Assembly (NCBI RefSeq): GCF_002902945.1 | Contig: NZ_CP026101.1 | Coordinates: 3,534,001 to 3,598,000, forward strand | Source: Paraburkholderia caribensis | GTDB lineage: Bacteria; Pseudomonadota; Gammaproteobacteria; Burkholderiales; Burkholderiaceae | Reading direction: 5' to 3' | DNA: 64,000 nt | Part shown: in pieces, positions 25,927 to 34,379 of the stretch | Layout: each line of letters begins with the position of its first letter | How positions within the stretch are numbered: position 1 is the first letter of the stretch | Notes under the pieces: model-generated | Seen by the model: only the letters and a program-made list of their open reading frames with translations | Database searches by the model: none | What the model was told of the DNA's origin: nothing | Program-made: the position numbers and the translations under genes

Positions 25927-27108
25927 TCAGGCTCCGAGTATTGCTGCAATGCGCGCGGAGTGACATTGCGCCGTTCGTATCACCGTGGCGATACGCTCGA
26001 CCACCGCTTCATCTGCCTGCGCGCCCGTTGGCAACTGCAGGATCGAGTCACACCAATACCCGGTATTCGGCAGCACAACGCTGGCCGCGCCGCGCCGCGC
26101 GCCGAGGCCCCGGTCACCAGCGGCTTCAATATTCTCCGCGCGAAGTACCTCAATCAGCGCATTGCGGGACAGGCCGAACGCGCTCGCGTCCATCTCGTAC
26201 ACAACATTCTGGAAATTGCTCGCGCTGACCTGCTCCGGTTTTCTCAGTCGCAGGCCCGGCACGTCGCGCAACAACGCTTCATATGCATTGAACACGCGAC
26301 GGTTGCGCGCGATGAGTTCCGGCAGATCATCCAGATTCATCAGTGCAATCGCGGCTTGGGCTTCCGACAGCCGCCCGTTGCCGGTCTTGCCGACCGGTAC
26401 CGGGCGTCCCATTCCGTAGTTGCTGCGGATATTGCGAATATGGGCCGCCAGGTCGTCGTCGTCGGTGCAGATCACCGCGCCTTCCGTCGAGCCAAGAATC
26501 TGGCTTGAATGAAAGGAGATCACTTCGAGCCGGCCAAAGCCGCCAAGCGGCTTGCCCGAGATCTCACACCCAAACCCCTGTGCAGAGTCGAAATAGAGTG
26601 CAACGCCATGCCGCGCGGCGAGAGCCTGCAGAGCTTCGACATCGGTGGCGTCGCCCCACAGGTTGACGCCCAGAATGCCGCTGATGCCGTCCCTCAACAA
26701 CGGCTCGACAGTCTCCGGACTCAGATGCCCGGTTTCGCGCGACACATCGCAGAACTCAACCTCGACGTCGGCCCAGGCGAGCGACTGTGCGGTGTTCACA
26801 AAGCTGAAGGCCGGCACGATGACCTTACCCTTCAACCCGAGTGCCTGGGCGGCGAGCGCGAGACCGATCGTGGCGTTGGTCACGCACATCGCATGGCGTA
26901 CCTGCAGGCGCTCCGCGAGGCGAGCCTCGAGCACCTGGGCAAGCGGACCGTGATTCGTGTAGTACTGCCGCGCGAAGATATCCCGAAATGCAGCTTCGTA
27001 GCGATCCCAGGACGGGAAATTGTGCTGACCCAACGCGAGACGCTGCGGAAGCGCCGGGACCCCGCCCAGAACCGCGAGGTTGCCAGTGGTGAAAGTGCTT
27101 GTGCTCAT
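25927..27108 (-). CDS. DegT/DnrJ/EryC1/StrS homologue lacking the PLP lysine
   Basis: A 393-residue member of the DegT fold: VTNATIGLALAAQAL, VPAFSFVNTAQSL and YFDSAQGFG are as in aminotransferases. The aldimine lysine should follow SFHSS, but the sequence reads ISFHSSQILGSTEG with Gln203 (codon CAG) there. It therefore cannot form the normal internal aldimine. ColD-type 3-dehydratases of the same fold use His at this place; Gln is different, so dehydration, a structural role or loss of activity are all possible. Its ATG overlaps the stop of the upstream DegT gene by 4 bases. Confidence 0.88.
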   Translation of the reverse strand: MSTSTFTTGNLAVLGGVPALPQRLALGQHNFPSWDRYEAAFRDIFARQYYTNHGPLAQVLEARLAERLQVRHAMCVTNATIGLALAAQALGLKGKVIVPAFSFVNTAQSLAWADVEVEFCDVSRETGHLSPETVEPLLRDGISGILGVNLWGDATDVEALQALAARHGVALYFDSAQGFGCEISGKPLGGFGRLEVISFHSSQILGSTEGAVICTDDDDLAAHIRNIRSNYGMGRPVPVGKTGNGRLSEAQAAIALMNLDDLPELIARNRRVFNAYEALLRDVPGLRLRKPEQVSASNFQNVVYEMDASAFGLSRNALIEVLRAENIEAAGDRGLGARRGAASVVLPNTGYWCDSILQLPTGAQADEAVVERIATVIRTAQCHSARIAAILGA

Positions 27109-28301
27109 GTCGGGTAGCGCTCGTTGATTTGCACGGCATGCTTGTGAATGAATCCCAGCAGCGCGACGATCTGCGCGATGTCGGCTTCGTCGACGAAGTG
27201 ACCGCACGGCAGCATCAGGAAGCGCTCTGCCAATTGCTCGGTCGCCCGCAAATCGCCCGCGACGGTCGGGTAATCGACGCGTTTCTGGTGCAGCGCCGGG
27301 AAATAGTACGGACGCGAGAGCATGTGCTCGGCGTGCAGGATCGCGAGTACGCGCTCTCTCTTCACGGGCCAGCCGTCTTTCAGTTCCACGACGATGTTCT
27401 TGTAGCCGCAGCGTTCGCTCTCGTCGAACGGCACCAAACGCATATCAGGTACCGCTGGAATGAGTCGCTGGTAGGCGCGATAGCGGTCGCGATTGCGAAG
27501 GACCTGCGCCTCTACGTCGTCGATCGCGGCCAGCGCCATCGCGGCGTGCATCTCATTCTGTTTGGCGTCGATGCCTATATCGTCGAGCGAACCATCGTCC
27601 CGGATGCCGAAGTGACGCATGTCGCGCAATCGCGCCGCGAGCGCATGGTCGTTAGTCGTTACATAGCCGCCTTCGAACGCGTTGAATAGCTTGCTGGACT
27701 GCATGGAAAAGCACTCGGCCCGGCCGCAGGAGCCAACCTTGCGGCCCCGGTAGGTTTCGTAGACCGACTCGACGGCATCGAACAGGAGCGGAATGCCCGT
27801 CTGCACAGAGAGTCGCTCGAGACCGTCGACGTCACAGCAATTGACGATGGGGTGGACCCCTAGAATCAGTGCGGTGTTCTCGTTGATGCAGGGCGCCGCC
27901 GTCTCGGCGGTAATCGCGAGCGTGACAGGGTCGACTTCGCAAAAGTGTGGGACCAGACCGGCCCACGCCACAATGTCAGCGAGCCGCCGGTACGTCAGCG
28001 ATGGCATTACAACTTCATTCTTGCCCGGCAGGGCCAGGCACTTCATCGATAGCACCAACCCCCAGAAGCCCCCGGCGAACGAGACGCAATGCTCCACCTG
28101 ATGGAATTCGGCAAGCCGACGTTCCAGCATGTGCTCGACGCGCCCATGGTCTGTATATTGGCGCGCATCATGAAACAGCTTCGAATACAAAAGGAACTGC
28201 TCGACATCGGGCTGCACCAGATTCGAGATCGAGCGGATCGTATCGAAAAGCGGCGCGCCGCCGAAGATTGCGAGATCAGCAGGCTGAGTCTTGCCGAACA
28301 T
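27105..28301 (-). CDS. DegT/DnrJ/EryC1/StrS family aminotransferase
   Basis: A 398-residue PLP enzyme with the lysine in place (Lys204 in SMQSSKLFNAFEGG), LLFDAVESVYETY as the PLP Asp motif and VVMPSLTYRRLAD for the cofactor phosphate. Substituting Met-Gln for the usual Phe-His before the lysine segment makes it atypical. It shares an operon with a methyltransferase upstream and the lysine-less homologue immediately downstream (4-base overlap), so the two could work as a pair or heterodimer. The sugar or other keto substrate is unknown. Confidence 0.9.
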   Translation of the reverse strand: MFGKTQPADLAIFGGAPLFDTIRSISNLVQPDVEQFLLYSKLFHDARQYTDHGRVEHMLERRLAEFHQVEHCVSFAGGFWGLVLSMKCLALPGKNEVVMPSLTYRRLADIVAWAGLVPHFCEVDPVTLAITAETAAPCINENTALILGVHPIVNCCDVDGLERLSVQTGIPLLFDAVESVYETYRGRKVGSCGRAECFSMQSSKLFNAFEGGYVTTNDHALAARLRDMRHFGIRDDGSLDDIGIDAKQNEMHAAMALAAIDDVEAQVLRNRDRYRAYQRLIPAVPDMRLVPFDESERCGYKNIVVELKDGWPVKRERVLAILHAEHMLSRPYYFPALHQKRVDYPTVAGDLRATEQLAERFLMLPCGHFVDEADIAQIVALLGFIHKHAVQINERYPT

Positions 28302-28324
28302 GAATTGGTTACCCCAAAATCCGG

Positions 28325-29017
28325 TTAGCGTGCACGTTCAAGCACGGCGTTGTAGCGGTAATGCGCCTGATAGAAATCCTCGGGCATCAGTTCGATACGT
28401 GTGCGCCAGCCGCTTCGGGCGGCGAGCGCTTCAAGTTGCGCGGGCGAGCGCCACTTGCCAATCTGCGACGCTGGATCGTCGAGTTCTCGGCTGAAATCCT
28501 TGCCGTCTGGGAAGAACAGATGCGCGCGGTCGCGATCCGGCAAATTGCCGAGAAAGACAGTCGTGATGCCCGTGAAGCGGTTCGACAGTCCAGTCAGCAA
28601 CGCTTCCGCCTGGTCATCGCTCAAATAGGACAGCATTGCGTAGCACAGCGCCTTGGTAAAGCGCGCGGGGAGACTTTCAGCGCTGAGATACGCCATCGCG
28701 TCGCCTGCGACGAAAGCAAAGCCAGCCCGCTGAAACTTGCGCTGCGCCACCGAAATCAGATAGTCCGAAAAATCCACGCCGACAAATTCGCTGCACCCGT
28801 CAAACAGGAACTGCGAAAGCGCACCGTTGCCGCAACCCAGTTCCAACAGTCGGTCTTCGCCTGTCAGAGCGAGTCCGGAGCGAATCGAATCGACGATCAT
28901 CTGGATCTGGTCGTCTGATACCGGCTTTCCGTAAACCGTGCGCCGCACTTGTCCCCAAAGGTCGTCGGGAGGCAGGGTCTTCGGATACTCCTTGTAGTCG
29001 GATTTCGGGTATTCCAT
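28325..29017 (-). CDS. Class I SAM-dependent methyltransferase
   Basis: A 230-residue protein with the SAM loop LLELGCGNGALSQFL, an acidic post-loop (GVDFSDYLISVA) and DAMAYLSA as motif II. It starts MEYPKSDYKEYPKTL. The open frame extends 97 codons upstream without conserved features, so the ATG at 29017 was chosen although its ribosome-binding site is poor. It heads the leftward four-gene set (methyltransferase, two DegT-type proteins, WbqC-family). It probably methylates a sugar or glycan. Confidence 0.85.
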   Translation of the reverse strand: MEYPKSDYKEYPKTLPPDDLWGQVRRTVYGKPVSDDQIQMIVDSIRSGLALTGEDRLLELGCGNGALSQFLFDGCSEFVGVDFSDYLISVAQRKFQRAGFAFVAGDAMAYLSAESLPARFTKALCYAMLSYLSDDQAEALLTGLSNRFTGITTVFLGNLPDRDRAHLFFPDGKDFSRELDDPASQIGKWRSPAQLEALAARSGWRTRIELMPEDFYQAHYRYNAVLERAR

Positions 29018-29406
29018 TCGTGCAAGCCATTCAGGAAGGAGTATTACGCGAGTTAGTGCCGAACGATCGATGCGTATCGAATGGCGCTCGCAGCACAAAC
29101 TCACTGCTGAGCGCCGCAAACACAGATCGCCGCGCCGGAATTTCAATGGTCTCAAGCATAGCGGCGATCGCCGGGCGGCAATCAGGTGAAAAGAATCGGG
29201 TTTCGGTGCCATTTCGGCACGAACGCTTGTTGCATGGCGCACTGCCGGAGGCATCGCGCTAAAACCTTTACCGGCGGTTCTACACGCGGCATGAACTACG
29301 CGATGCAAGCACGCTCGGTAGATCGCGCGAACGGAAAGCAGAGATAGAGGGCTTGGGGGGAATGGATGAAGCGACGGATCAATTGCTGATCACGTCCCCA
29401 CAGATA
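29018..29406. other. Intergenic stretch between the glycan cluster and the integrated element
   Basis: About 390 bases upstream of the methyltransferase gene, ending at the left attachment repeat. Short open frames exist on both strands but none has a good ribosome-binding site or recognisable protein. The promoter of the leftward glycan operon must lie here; no clear -35/-10 pair was found. Confidence 0.4.
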
Positions 29407-29454
29407 TGGCGCGCCCGGCTGGGATCGAACCAGCAACCCCTGCCTTCGGAGGGC
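29407..29454. repeat. Left attachment repeat (attL)
   Basis: Forty-eight bases identical to 40291-40338, covering the CCA end, acceptor, T arm and part of the anticodon arm of tRNA-Arg. Identity stops at both edges (A versus T before it, T versus A after it). It is a partial tRNA copy, not a gene. Confidence 0.93.
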
Positions 29455-29587
29455 TGGAAATTGTGTCTCTAGGTTTCTAAGTGCGTCCAAAAAACTCCAT
29501 AAGTTGCTGATTTTTATGAATTTAGTGACTATTGATGTCTATGTGTTTTCAGCCTAGAATTTCCGTACGAGTTCCGTACGAAAATTT

Positions 29588-30727
29588 ATGTCCGCATCTA
29601 TTATTTCCAAAACCGCTCGCGACAAGCTGCCACCGCGTCGCGAGCCGTATTTCGCTCGGATTCGCACCGGCGTCTATGTAGGCTTCCGGAAGCTTGCACA
29701 GGGCGACGGTACCTGGATCGCGCGCCGACGCAACGAAAGCGGGAAGCAGGAATATCACGCCATCGGTGCATTCGAACATTTTGACGATGCCGTGAAAGTT
29801 GCGAGAGAGTGGGCATCGGCAGCCGAAGCGGGTATTTCGCCCACCAGTTGGACGGTAAAAGACGCATGTGAGCACTATGTGAAGCACCTGGAGCTGCATA
29901 AGGGCAAAGCAAGCAAGGCGGACGCGGACGGACGTTTCAAACGCCTGATATACGACACGCAACTCGCAAAGGTCGAATTGTCAGCGCTGCGCACAGCACA
30001 CGTAACAAGCTGGCTCTCCAAACAAATCGAGATCGGCGATGACGATGCAGAGGACGAAGATGATCTACGCCGCGCCAAAGACAGCGCGAACAGGAATCTC
30101 GCTTCATTCAAAGCCGCCTTAAATCGGTCGCTTCACGATCGCTACGTTCTCACGGACGCTGGTTGGAAAACGGTCGCCAAGTTTGCAGACGTAGGACGAC
30201 GGCGACAGTCGTTTTTGCCAGCAGAACAGCGGGCTACATTGATTCAGGCGTGCGGCGAAAATATTCGCGAACTCGTAAAAGCTATGCTTTATACGGGTGC
30301 TCGCCCGGGTGAATTGGCGAACGCCAGTTCGAAGGATTTCGATATCGGCCAAGGTACGCTCACTCTCGACGGGAAAACTGGACACAGGGTCGTCTCATTG
30401 TCCACGCGTGCGATCGAATTTTTTGAGCACGCTACGCGCGACAAAATCGGGAACGCTCCGATCTTCACTAACGAATTCGGGCAACGCTGGACAAAGGATC
30501 TCTGGAAAAAACCATTCAAAGCGGCGGTCACGGCAGCAGGATTACCGCCGACCGTCGTCATGTATTCGCTGCGTCACACAGCTATCAGCGAAATGATCGC
30601 GCACGGACTTGATAGCTTCGAAGTTGCCCGCATGGCTGGAACATCGAGCGAGATGATCGATAAACATTACGGCCATCTCCGCCACGACCGAATGCGAGCA
30701 AAGCTAGACGCTGTTGGAATTCTCTGA
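29588..30727 (+). CDS. int: Tyrosine-type site-specific integrase
   Basis: A 379-residue integrase expected to recombine the element at the tRNA-Arg site. The C-terminal catalytic domain shows Arg239 (TGARPGEL), Lys263 in the beta-hairpin (DGKTGHR), Arg329 (MYSLRHTA, where the first His of HxxR is Tyr), His360 and the nucleophile Tyr361 (DKHYGHL). The N-terminal part has an arm-binding-like region and a core-binding helical domain (ACEHYVKHLEL). No strong Shine-Dalgarno is seen before the ATG. It begins 133 bases inside attL. Directly upstream are two copies of TTCCGTACGA that may be binding sites. Confidence 0.93.
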   Translation: MSASIISKTARDKLPPRREPYFARIRTGVYVGFRKLAQGDGTWIARRRNESGKQEYHAIGAFEHFDDAVKVAREWASAAEAGISPTSWTVKDACEHYVKHLELHKGKASKADADGRFKRLIYDTQLAKVELSALRTAHVTSWLSKQIEIGDDDAEDEDDLRRAKDSANRNLASFKAALNRSLHDRYVLTDAGWKTVAKFADVGRRRQSFLPAEQRATLIQACGENIRELVKAMLYTGARPGELANASSKDFDIGQGTLTLDGKTGHRVVSLSTRAIEFFEHATRDKIGNAPIFTNEFGQRWTKDLWKKPFKAAVTAAGLPPTVVMYSLRHTAISEMIAHGLDSFEVARMAGTSSEMIDKHYGHLRHDRMRAKLDAVGIL

Positions 30728-30816
30728 CGTTATACCTTGACCATCACTTGACCGTTACACGAAGATCGGGTCTCCGACCAATAACATGCACGACTCGCTT
30801 GGAATCTAACAATCAG

Positions 30817-31587
30817 ATGTCAACGGATGCACTGAATGAGCCGCACACGCCTGTGGATGTCGAAGGTTGCTGGAGAGATTTTGTTCGTACTGTGGGGGGC
30901 GAAGTAGTTGAAGACTTGATCCCACAGCCGCGAACTTTTGAAAACGCCGACTTTTTGTTTTCTTCGGATGATGTAGTCGTGGAACTCAAGGAGGTCCAAA
31001 CCGAGTTCTGGAATACCTCAGCCATCCGCAATGGTTTCGAAGCATTGCTTGCGCGGCTGGCAAAAGAAGATCCAGCATGGCGTCCGGCTCTATTGGGCGG
31101 TTCCGGTGAGTATCCGAATTGGTTTCGCACAGAATTTATCCGTCTGTTTCGCCCACCTATCTCACGCATACTGAAGAAGGCGAATAGGCAGATCCGAGAG
31201 ACGAAGGGACATTTCAAGATTTCAGCCGCAAAAGGTGTGTTGGTACTTGTGAATGATGGCTTCACGTCGCTTGAGCCACACTATGTCCGCGCCCTTGCCA
31301 GCAACTTGCTCGGGACTTCCTACACTTCGATCGACTGCTTTCTCTATTTAACGGTGAATCGATATGTAGAGATCGCAGACAGCGATATTGCTGGGCTCCT
31401 GTGGATGCCCACGTACAGCGATCGCGCTTCCGACTCTCTAGTTAGCTTCATCGACGATCTAGGCCCGAAATGGTTTAACTTCCTAGAACAGCGCGTAGGG
31501 CCGTTCAGTGCACCGCTTACGAAGATTTCGCAAGACGACGGTTTTGCCCCTCGGATGCGCGCAATCGTGCTACCGAACACAACGTAG
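30817..31587 (+). CDS. Hypothetical protein with a PD-(D/E)XK-like motif
   Basis: A 256-residue soluble protein. Residues 40-65 read NADFLFSSDDVVVELKEVQ, an Asp followed by a Glu-x-Lys on the next strand, which is how the PD-(D/E)XK nuclease core usually looks. Later segments (KGVLVLVNDG) form another beta strand. I do not recognise a named family, so nuclease activity is an inference from a short motif. The ATG at 30817 was chosen over an earlier in-frame start because the protein-like sequence begins there. It follows the integrase by 90 bases and shares the element's lower GC. It could be a defence or maintenance gene. Confidence 0.6.
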   Translation: MSTDALNEPHTPVDVEGCWRDFVRTVGGEVVEDLIPQPRTFENADFLFSSDDVVVELKEVQTEFWNTSAIRNGFEALLARLAKEDPAWRPALLGGSGEYPNWFRTEFIRLFRPPISRILKKANRQIRETKGHFKISAAKGVLVLVNDGFTSLEPHYVRALASNLLGTSYTSIDCFLYLTVNRYVEIADSDIAGLLWMPTYSDRASDSLVSFIDDLGPKWFNFLEQRVGPFSAPLTKISQDDGFAPRMRAIVLPNTT

Positions 31588-31664
31588 CGTATTCAAATAT
31601 CGCAAGAATCCGTCTCATATGCGTGTCTGATGGCTAATCGAAAAACGTGTTCGTGCGCGGGCAG

Positions 31665-32261
31665 CTATGACAGTGTGTTGCTCCTCACGACCTCGCGGAC
31701 GTTGTGTGCCAACATGGACGACACATAACAATGCACGAGAGACGGGATATGAATGACGTGGCTGTTACCCGTTTGTTTGTCGAAATCGGACTCGATCTGA
31801 ACGAATACACGTGAGTCGGCATAGCTTCGTGTTTTCCCATCGGGATACACGATCAAGTCTTCGCGAGCACCGCCAAGCACGAAGGTTGAAGTCGAGTGAA
31901 TGACTCGACCCAAGATCCACCATAGGTCTCGTTGACAGAGCGAGACTTCGACTTCATCCAGACCACCCTGCTTGATCTTGTGAGAGATCATGTTTGCATG
32001 CGGAAAAGTCGTTTGAGCGAGGGCGCGCATATTTGCGCGCTCAATCACCTTCCTGCAAAAAAAACAAAAGTCGTGAAGGCTATCGACAACCTCAATTGTG
32101 AACTCTAACGACCACGGCTCAAAACTCATGATGTCGTCTTCTAGCGCGTTGTGACCGTGCACGAACTTTGTATTGTCGAAACACGAAACCGCGAGAAGCC
32201 GTGCTCCTGCATCAACGACGCGCCGATGCCAGCGCGCTATCAAGGCGATCTGCTTGTCCAT
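31665..32261 (-). CDS. Hypothetical protein of the integrated element
   Basis: A 198-residue protein with no signal peptide or membrane segment and no motif I recognise. Residues 45-75 form an amphipathic stretch rich in Phe and Cys (DFCFFCRKVIERA). The ATG at 32261 has GGGGTCGGGA directly upstream; another ATG 12 bases earlier is possible. It is convergent with the preceding gene and divergent from the serine recombinase. The composition is typical of the element and not of the flanking chromosome. Confidence 0.55.
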   Translation of the reverse strand: MDKQIALIARWHRRVVDAGARLLAVSCFDNTKFVHGHNALEDDIMSFEPWSLEFTIEVVDSLHDFCFFCRKVIERANMRALAQTTFPHANMISHKIKQGGLDEVEVSLCQRDLWWILGRVIHSTSTFVLGGAREDLIVYPDGKTRSYADSRVFVQIESDFDKQTGNSHVIHIPSLVHCYVSSMLAHNVREVVRSNTLS

Positions 32262-32388
32262 TCCCGACCCCATATCGTTTGTCTACATCCGTTGTCTAAA
32301 ACGCTGATTCTCAGTCAACAGCCGCAACGGTAGATTTTATGCAGACTGGAAAAGAATCGACCGATTTATTGCCAGCAAAACTCGAACT

Positions 32389-32460
32389 GAAAATTGGAAA
32401 ACAAGCCCATCTTCCAGGGTTTTTTTCCACGATGTATAATTACCACGTTTTCTTTCCAAT
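32389..32460 (+). promoter_or_regulatory. Putative promoter and recombinase-binding region
   Basis: TATAAT (32435-32440) with TTCCAG 17 bases upstream resembles a sigma-70 promoter for the serine recombinase. The pair is flanked by an inverted repeat, ATTGGAAA (32393-32400) and TTTCCAAT (32453-32460). Small serine recombinases often bind next to their own gene, so this could be a res-like or autoregulatory site. Confidence 0.45.
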
Positions 32461-32471
32461 GCTGCGACACC

Positions 32472-33053
32472 ATGTCGAGAACATTTCTTTACGCTCGCGT
32501 TAGCACGGCCGATCAGTCAACAGCGAATCAAGTTCTACTTGCAGAAAAGGCCGGCTATGCAGTCGCGGAGCAGCGCGTGTTTGCGGAAACGGTAAGTGGC
32601 ACCGTTGCTGCAATGGACCGTCCGATGTTTGCCAAACTCGTCGACAGACTCGAAGATGGCGATAAGCTCGTCGTCACAAAACTCGATAGACTCGGCAGGA
32701 ATGCACGTGATATTGACACGACGGTCGCGATGCTGCGAGACAAAAGAATTTCAGTCATCGTGCTCGACCTGCCCGTGATGGAAGTTACGAGCGCGGCAGG
32801 CGATCTTGTGATGCGAATGTTCGCCGCGTTCGCGCAATTCGAGCGCGACCAGCTTGTTGAGCGAACGAATGCCGGGCTCGCACGCGCGAGGGCGGAAGGA
32901 AAGATTTCCGGCCGACCTCGATCGTTGACGGAAAAACAGCGAATCGAAATTCGAGTAAAGTTGGCCGCAGGCGCGACGGCGCGTGGATTAGCGAAAGAGT
33001 ACGGCGTAAGCCATCCCACGATCGCGAAAGCTGCATCGGACGTAACCGCCTGA
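32472..33053 (+). CDS. Small serine recombinase (resolvase/invertase family)
   Basis: A 193-residue member of the resolvase/invertase family. The nucleophile Ser11 is in YARVSTADQ; the catalytic Arg-rich segment reads KLDRLGRNARDI, the E helix contains AFAQFERDQLVERTNAGL, and the C-terminus is a helix-turn-helix (TARGLAKEYGVSHPTI). It could resolve dimers of the element, invert a segment or transpose. The ATG at 32472 directly precedes the catalytic domain; the longer reading frame adds non-conserved residues. It lies 104 bases before the repeat-protein gene on the same strand. Confidence 0.92.
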   Translation: MSRTFLYARVSTADQSTANQVLLAEKAGYAVAEQRVFAETVSGTVAAMDRPMFAKLVDRLEDGDKLVVTKLDRLGRNARDIDTTVAMLRDKRISVIVLDLPVMEVTSAAGDLVMRMFAAFAQFERDQLVERTNAGLARARAEGKISGRPRSLTEKQRIEIRVKLAAGATARGLAKEYGVSHPTIAKAASDVTA

Positions 33054-33157
33054 GACGCAACAAGCTCCACTGAGCCTGTTCAAAGTTGTTCGCCCCAAGT
33101 GGATCGCAGCACAATGCATCGATTGCTTAGAACTTCACACCTACGGACAAAACAACT

Positions 33158-34288
33158 ATGTCGGAAAGCGTGCATGTATTGAAAGGCATGTGGGCAATGG
33201 AAGAGGCCGCGATCATGAAGACCGCGCGGATGCTCGAAGACTCGCCGATCATGAAGACCGCGCGGATGCTCGAAGACTCACCCATCATGAAGACCGCGCG
33301 GATGCTCGAAGACTCACCCATCATGAAGAGCATGCGGATGCTCGAAGATTCGCCGATCATGAAGACCGCGCGGATGCTCGAAGATTCGCCGATCATGAAG
33401 ACCGCGCGGATGCTCGAAGACTCACCCATCATGAAGACCGCGCGGATGCTCGAAGACTCACCCATCATGAAGAGCATGCGGATGCTCGAAGATTCGCCGA
33501 TCATGAAGACCGCGCGGATGCTCGCAGACTCACCCATCATGAAGAGCATGCGGATGCTCGAAGATTCGCCGATCATGAAGACCGCGCGGACGCTCGAAGC
33601 GTCATCGCTCGCGGAAAGCGTGTCATCGGCGACCGCCATGCACGGCCTGCCTCGCTTGTCCGCGCTCGGGACAACAATGCAGATCGTCCAGAATTCGCCG
33701 CTGTTTCATTGGATTTCGTCGGCGGACAGTAGCCGTCTGGAAGCTTTGCTGGATGCTGCTACTGATACATCACAGTCGACTGCATCCGCAGTCACCGAAA
33801 CGTCGGTAGATGGAAAATTTTCGTTCGATGACGCAGCCGTAGAGTTGCAAGAAGCGCTGACCGGAAGAGGTCAAGTAAAACCACTGTCGGCCTCAGCACA
33901 ATATTGGTTATTCAAAATGCTGATGTTGCTCTGGTGCGTGTACCAAGCAATCGCTCAATGGCCCGACTTCCAATCCGGCCTCTGTGACCTTCAAACTCGC
34001 CTAATGTCCGCCGAATCACGTCGTGAGTTGCGAAAGCTAACACGAGGTTTCGTATGCGAGTTGCCACCGGACGTAATGAAGAGCCTCCGATATACCGACG
34101 ACGACGGTGTGAATCTTTACCAACGGCCCGCCGTCCGATCACAGGTGATCGAAACCCTACCGAAAGGTGTCGTGCTTGCGATACTGGACGAAACCGATCG
34201 CAACTGGCTCTACGTGCACATCGAGCTTGATGGAGTCGACTCGGAAGGATGGGTGTCGCGCAAGTTTACTCGTCGATTTACACAGTAA
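33158..34288 (+). CDS. Repeat protein with a C-terminal SH3b domain
   Basis: A 376-residue protein of unusual design. Residues 19-150 are eleven head-to-tail 12-residue units of the type IMKTARMLEDSP; every third or fourth unit reads IMKSMRMLEDSP and the last is degenerate. A Ser/Thr-rich linker follows, then a hydrophobic helix (YWLFKMLMLLWCVY, about residues 249-262) that could span the membrane. The C-terminus (about 310-372) is a bacterial SH3b domain, VNLYQRPAVRSQVIETLPKG through WLYVHIE and GWVSRKF. SH3b domains often bind peptidoglycan or peptides. No signal peptide is present. I do not know a described protein with this layout. Confidence 0.78.
   Translation: MSESVHVLKGMWAMEEAAIMKTARMLEDSPIMKTARMLEDSPIMKTARMLEDSPIMKSMRMLEDSPIMKTARMLEDSPIMKTARMLEDSPIMKTARMLEDSPIMKSMRMLEDSPIMKTARMLADSPIMKSMRMLEDSPIMKTARTLEASSLAESVSSATAMHGLPRLSALGTTMQIVQNSPLFHWISSADSSRLEALLDAATDTSQSTASAVTETSVDGKFSFDDAAVELQEALTGRGQVKPLSASAQYWLFKMLMLLWCVYQAIAQWPDFQSGLCDLQTRLMSAESRRELRKLTRGFVCELPPDVMKSLRYTDDDGVNLYQRPAVRSQVIETLPKGVVLAILDETDRNWLYVHIELDGVDSEGWVSRKFTRRFTQ
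33212..33607. repeat. Eleven 36-bp in-frame tandem repeats
   Basis: A perfect-period minisatellite inside the coding sequence, each unit encoding 12 residues. Two sub-types differ at codons 4-5 (ACCGCG or AGCATG) and at the Asp-Ser-Pro codons (GACTCGCCG, GACTCACCC or GATTCGCCG). The order of sub-types partly recurs at a distance of five units, pointing to block duplication. There are no spacers, so it is not a CRISPR array. Confidence 0.95.
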
Positions 34289-34379
34289 AGCGGCAATGGC
34301 ATGTCTAAGAAATTCTCTTGATACCCGACGAAAAGCGGGCAGACAAGACAGGTATGGGAACGAGTCCGTCGACTAAATC

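Noticed and set aside
29407..29454. A second tRNA gene at the left end of the element
   Set aside because: Only 48 bases match; the anticodon 5' side, D arm and 5' acceptor strand are missing, so it is the attachment repeat.
33212..33607. Possible CRISPR array
   Set aside because: The units are contiguous without unique spacers and are in frame within a coding sequence.
33127..33639. Antisense frame with repeated Met-Gly-Glu-Ser-Ser-Ser units
   Set aside because: A 36-bp repeat free of stops on both strands gives this automatically; the sense frame continues into an SH3b domain and is the real gene.
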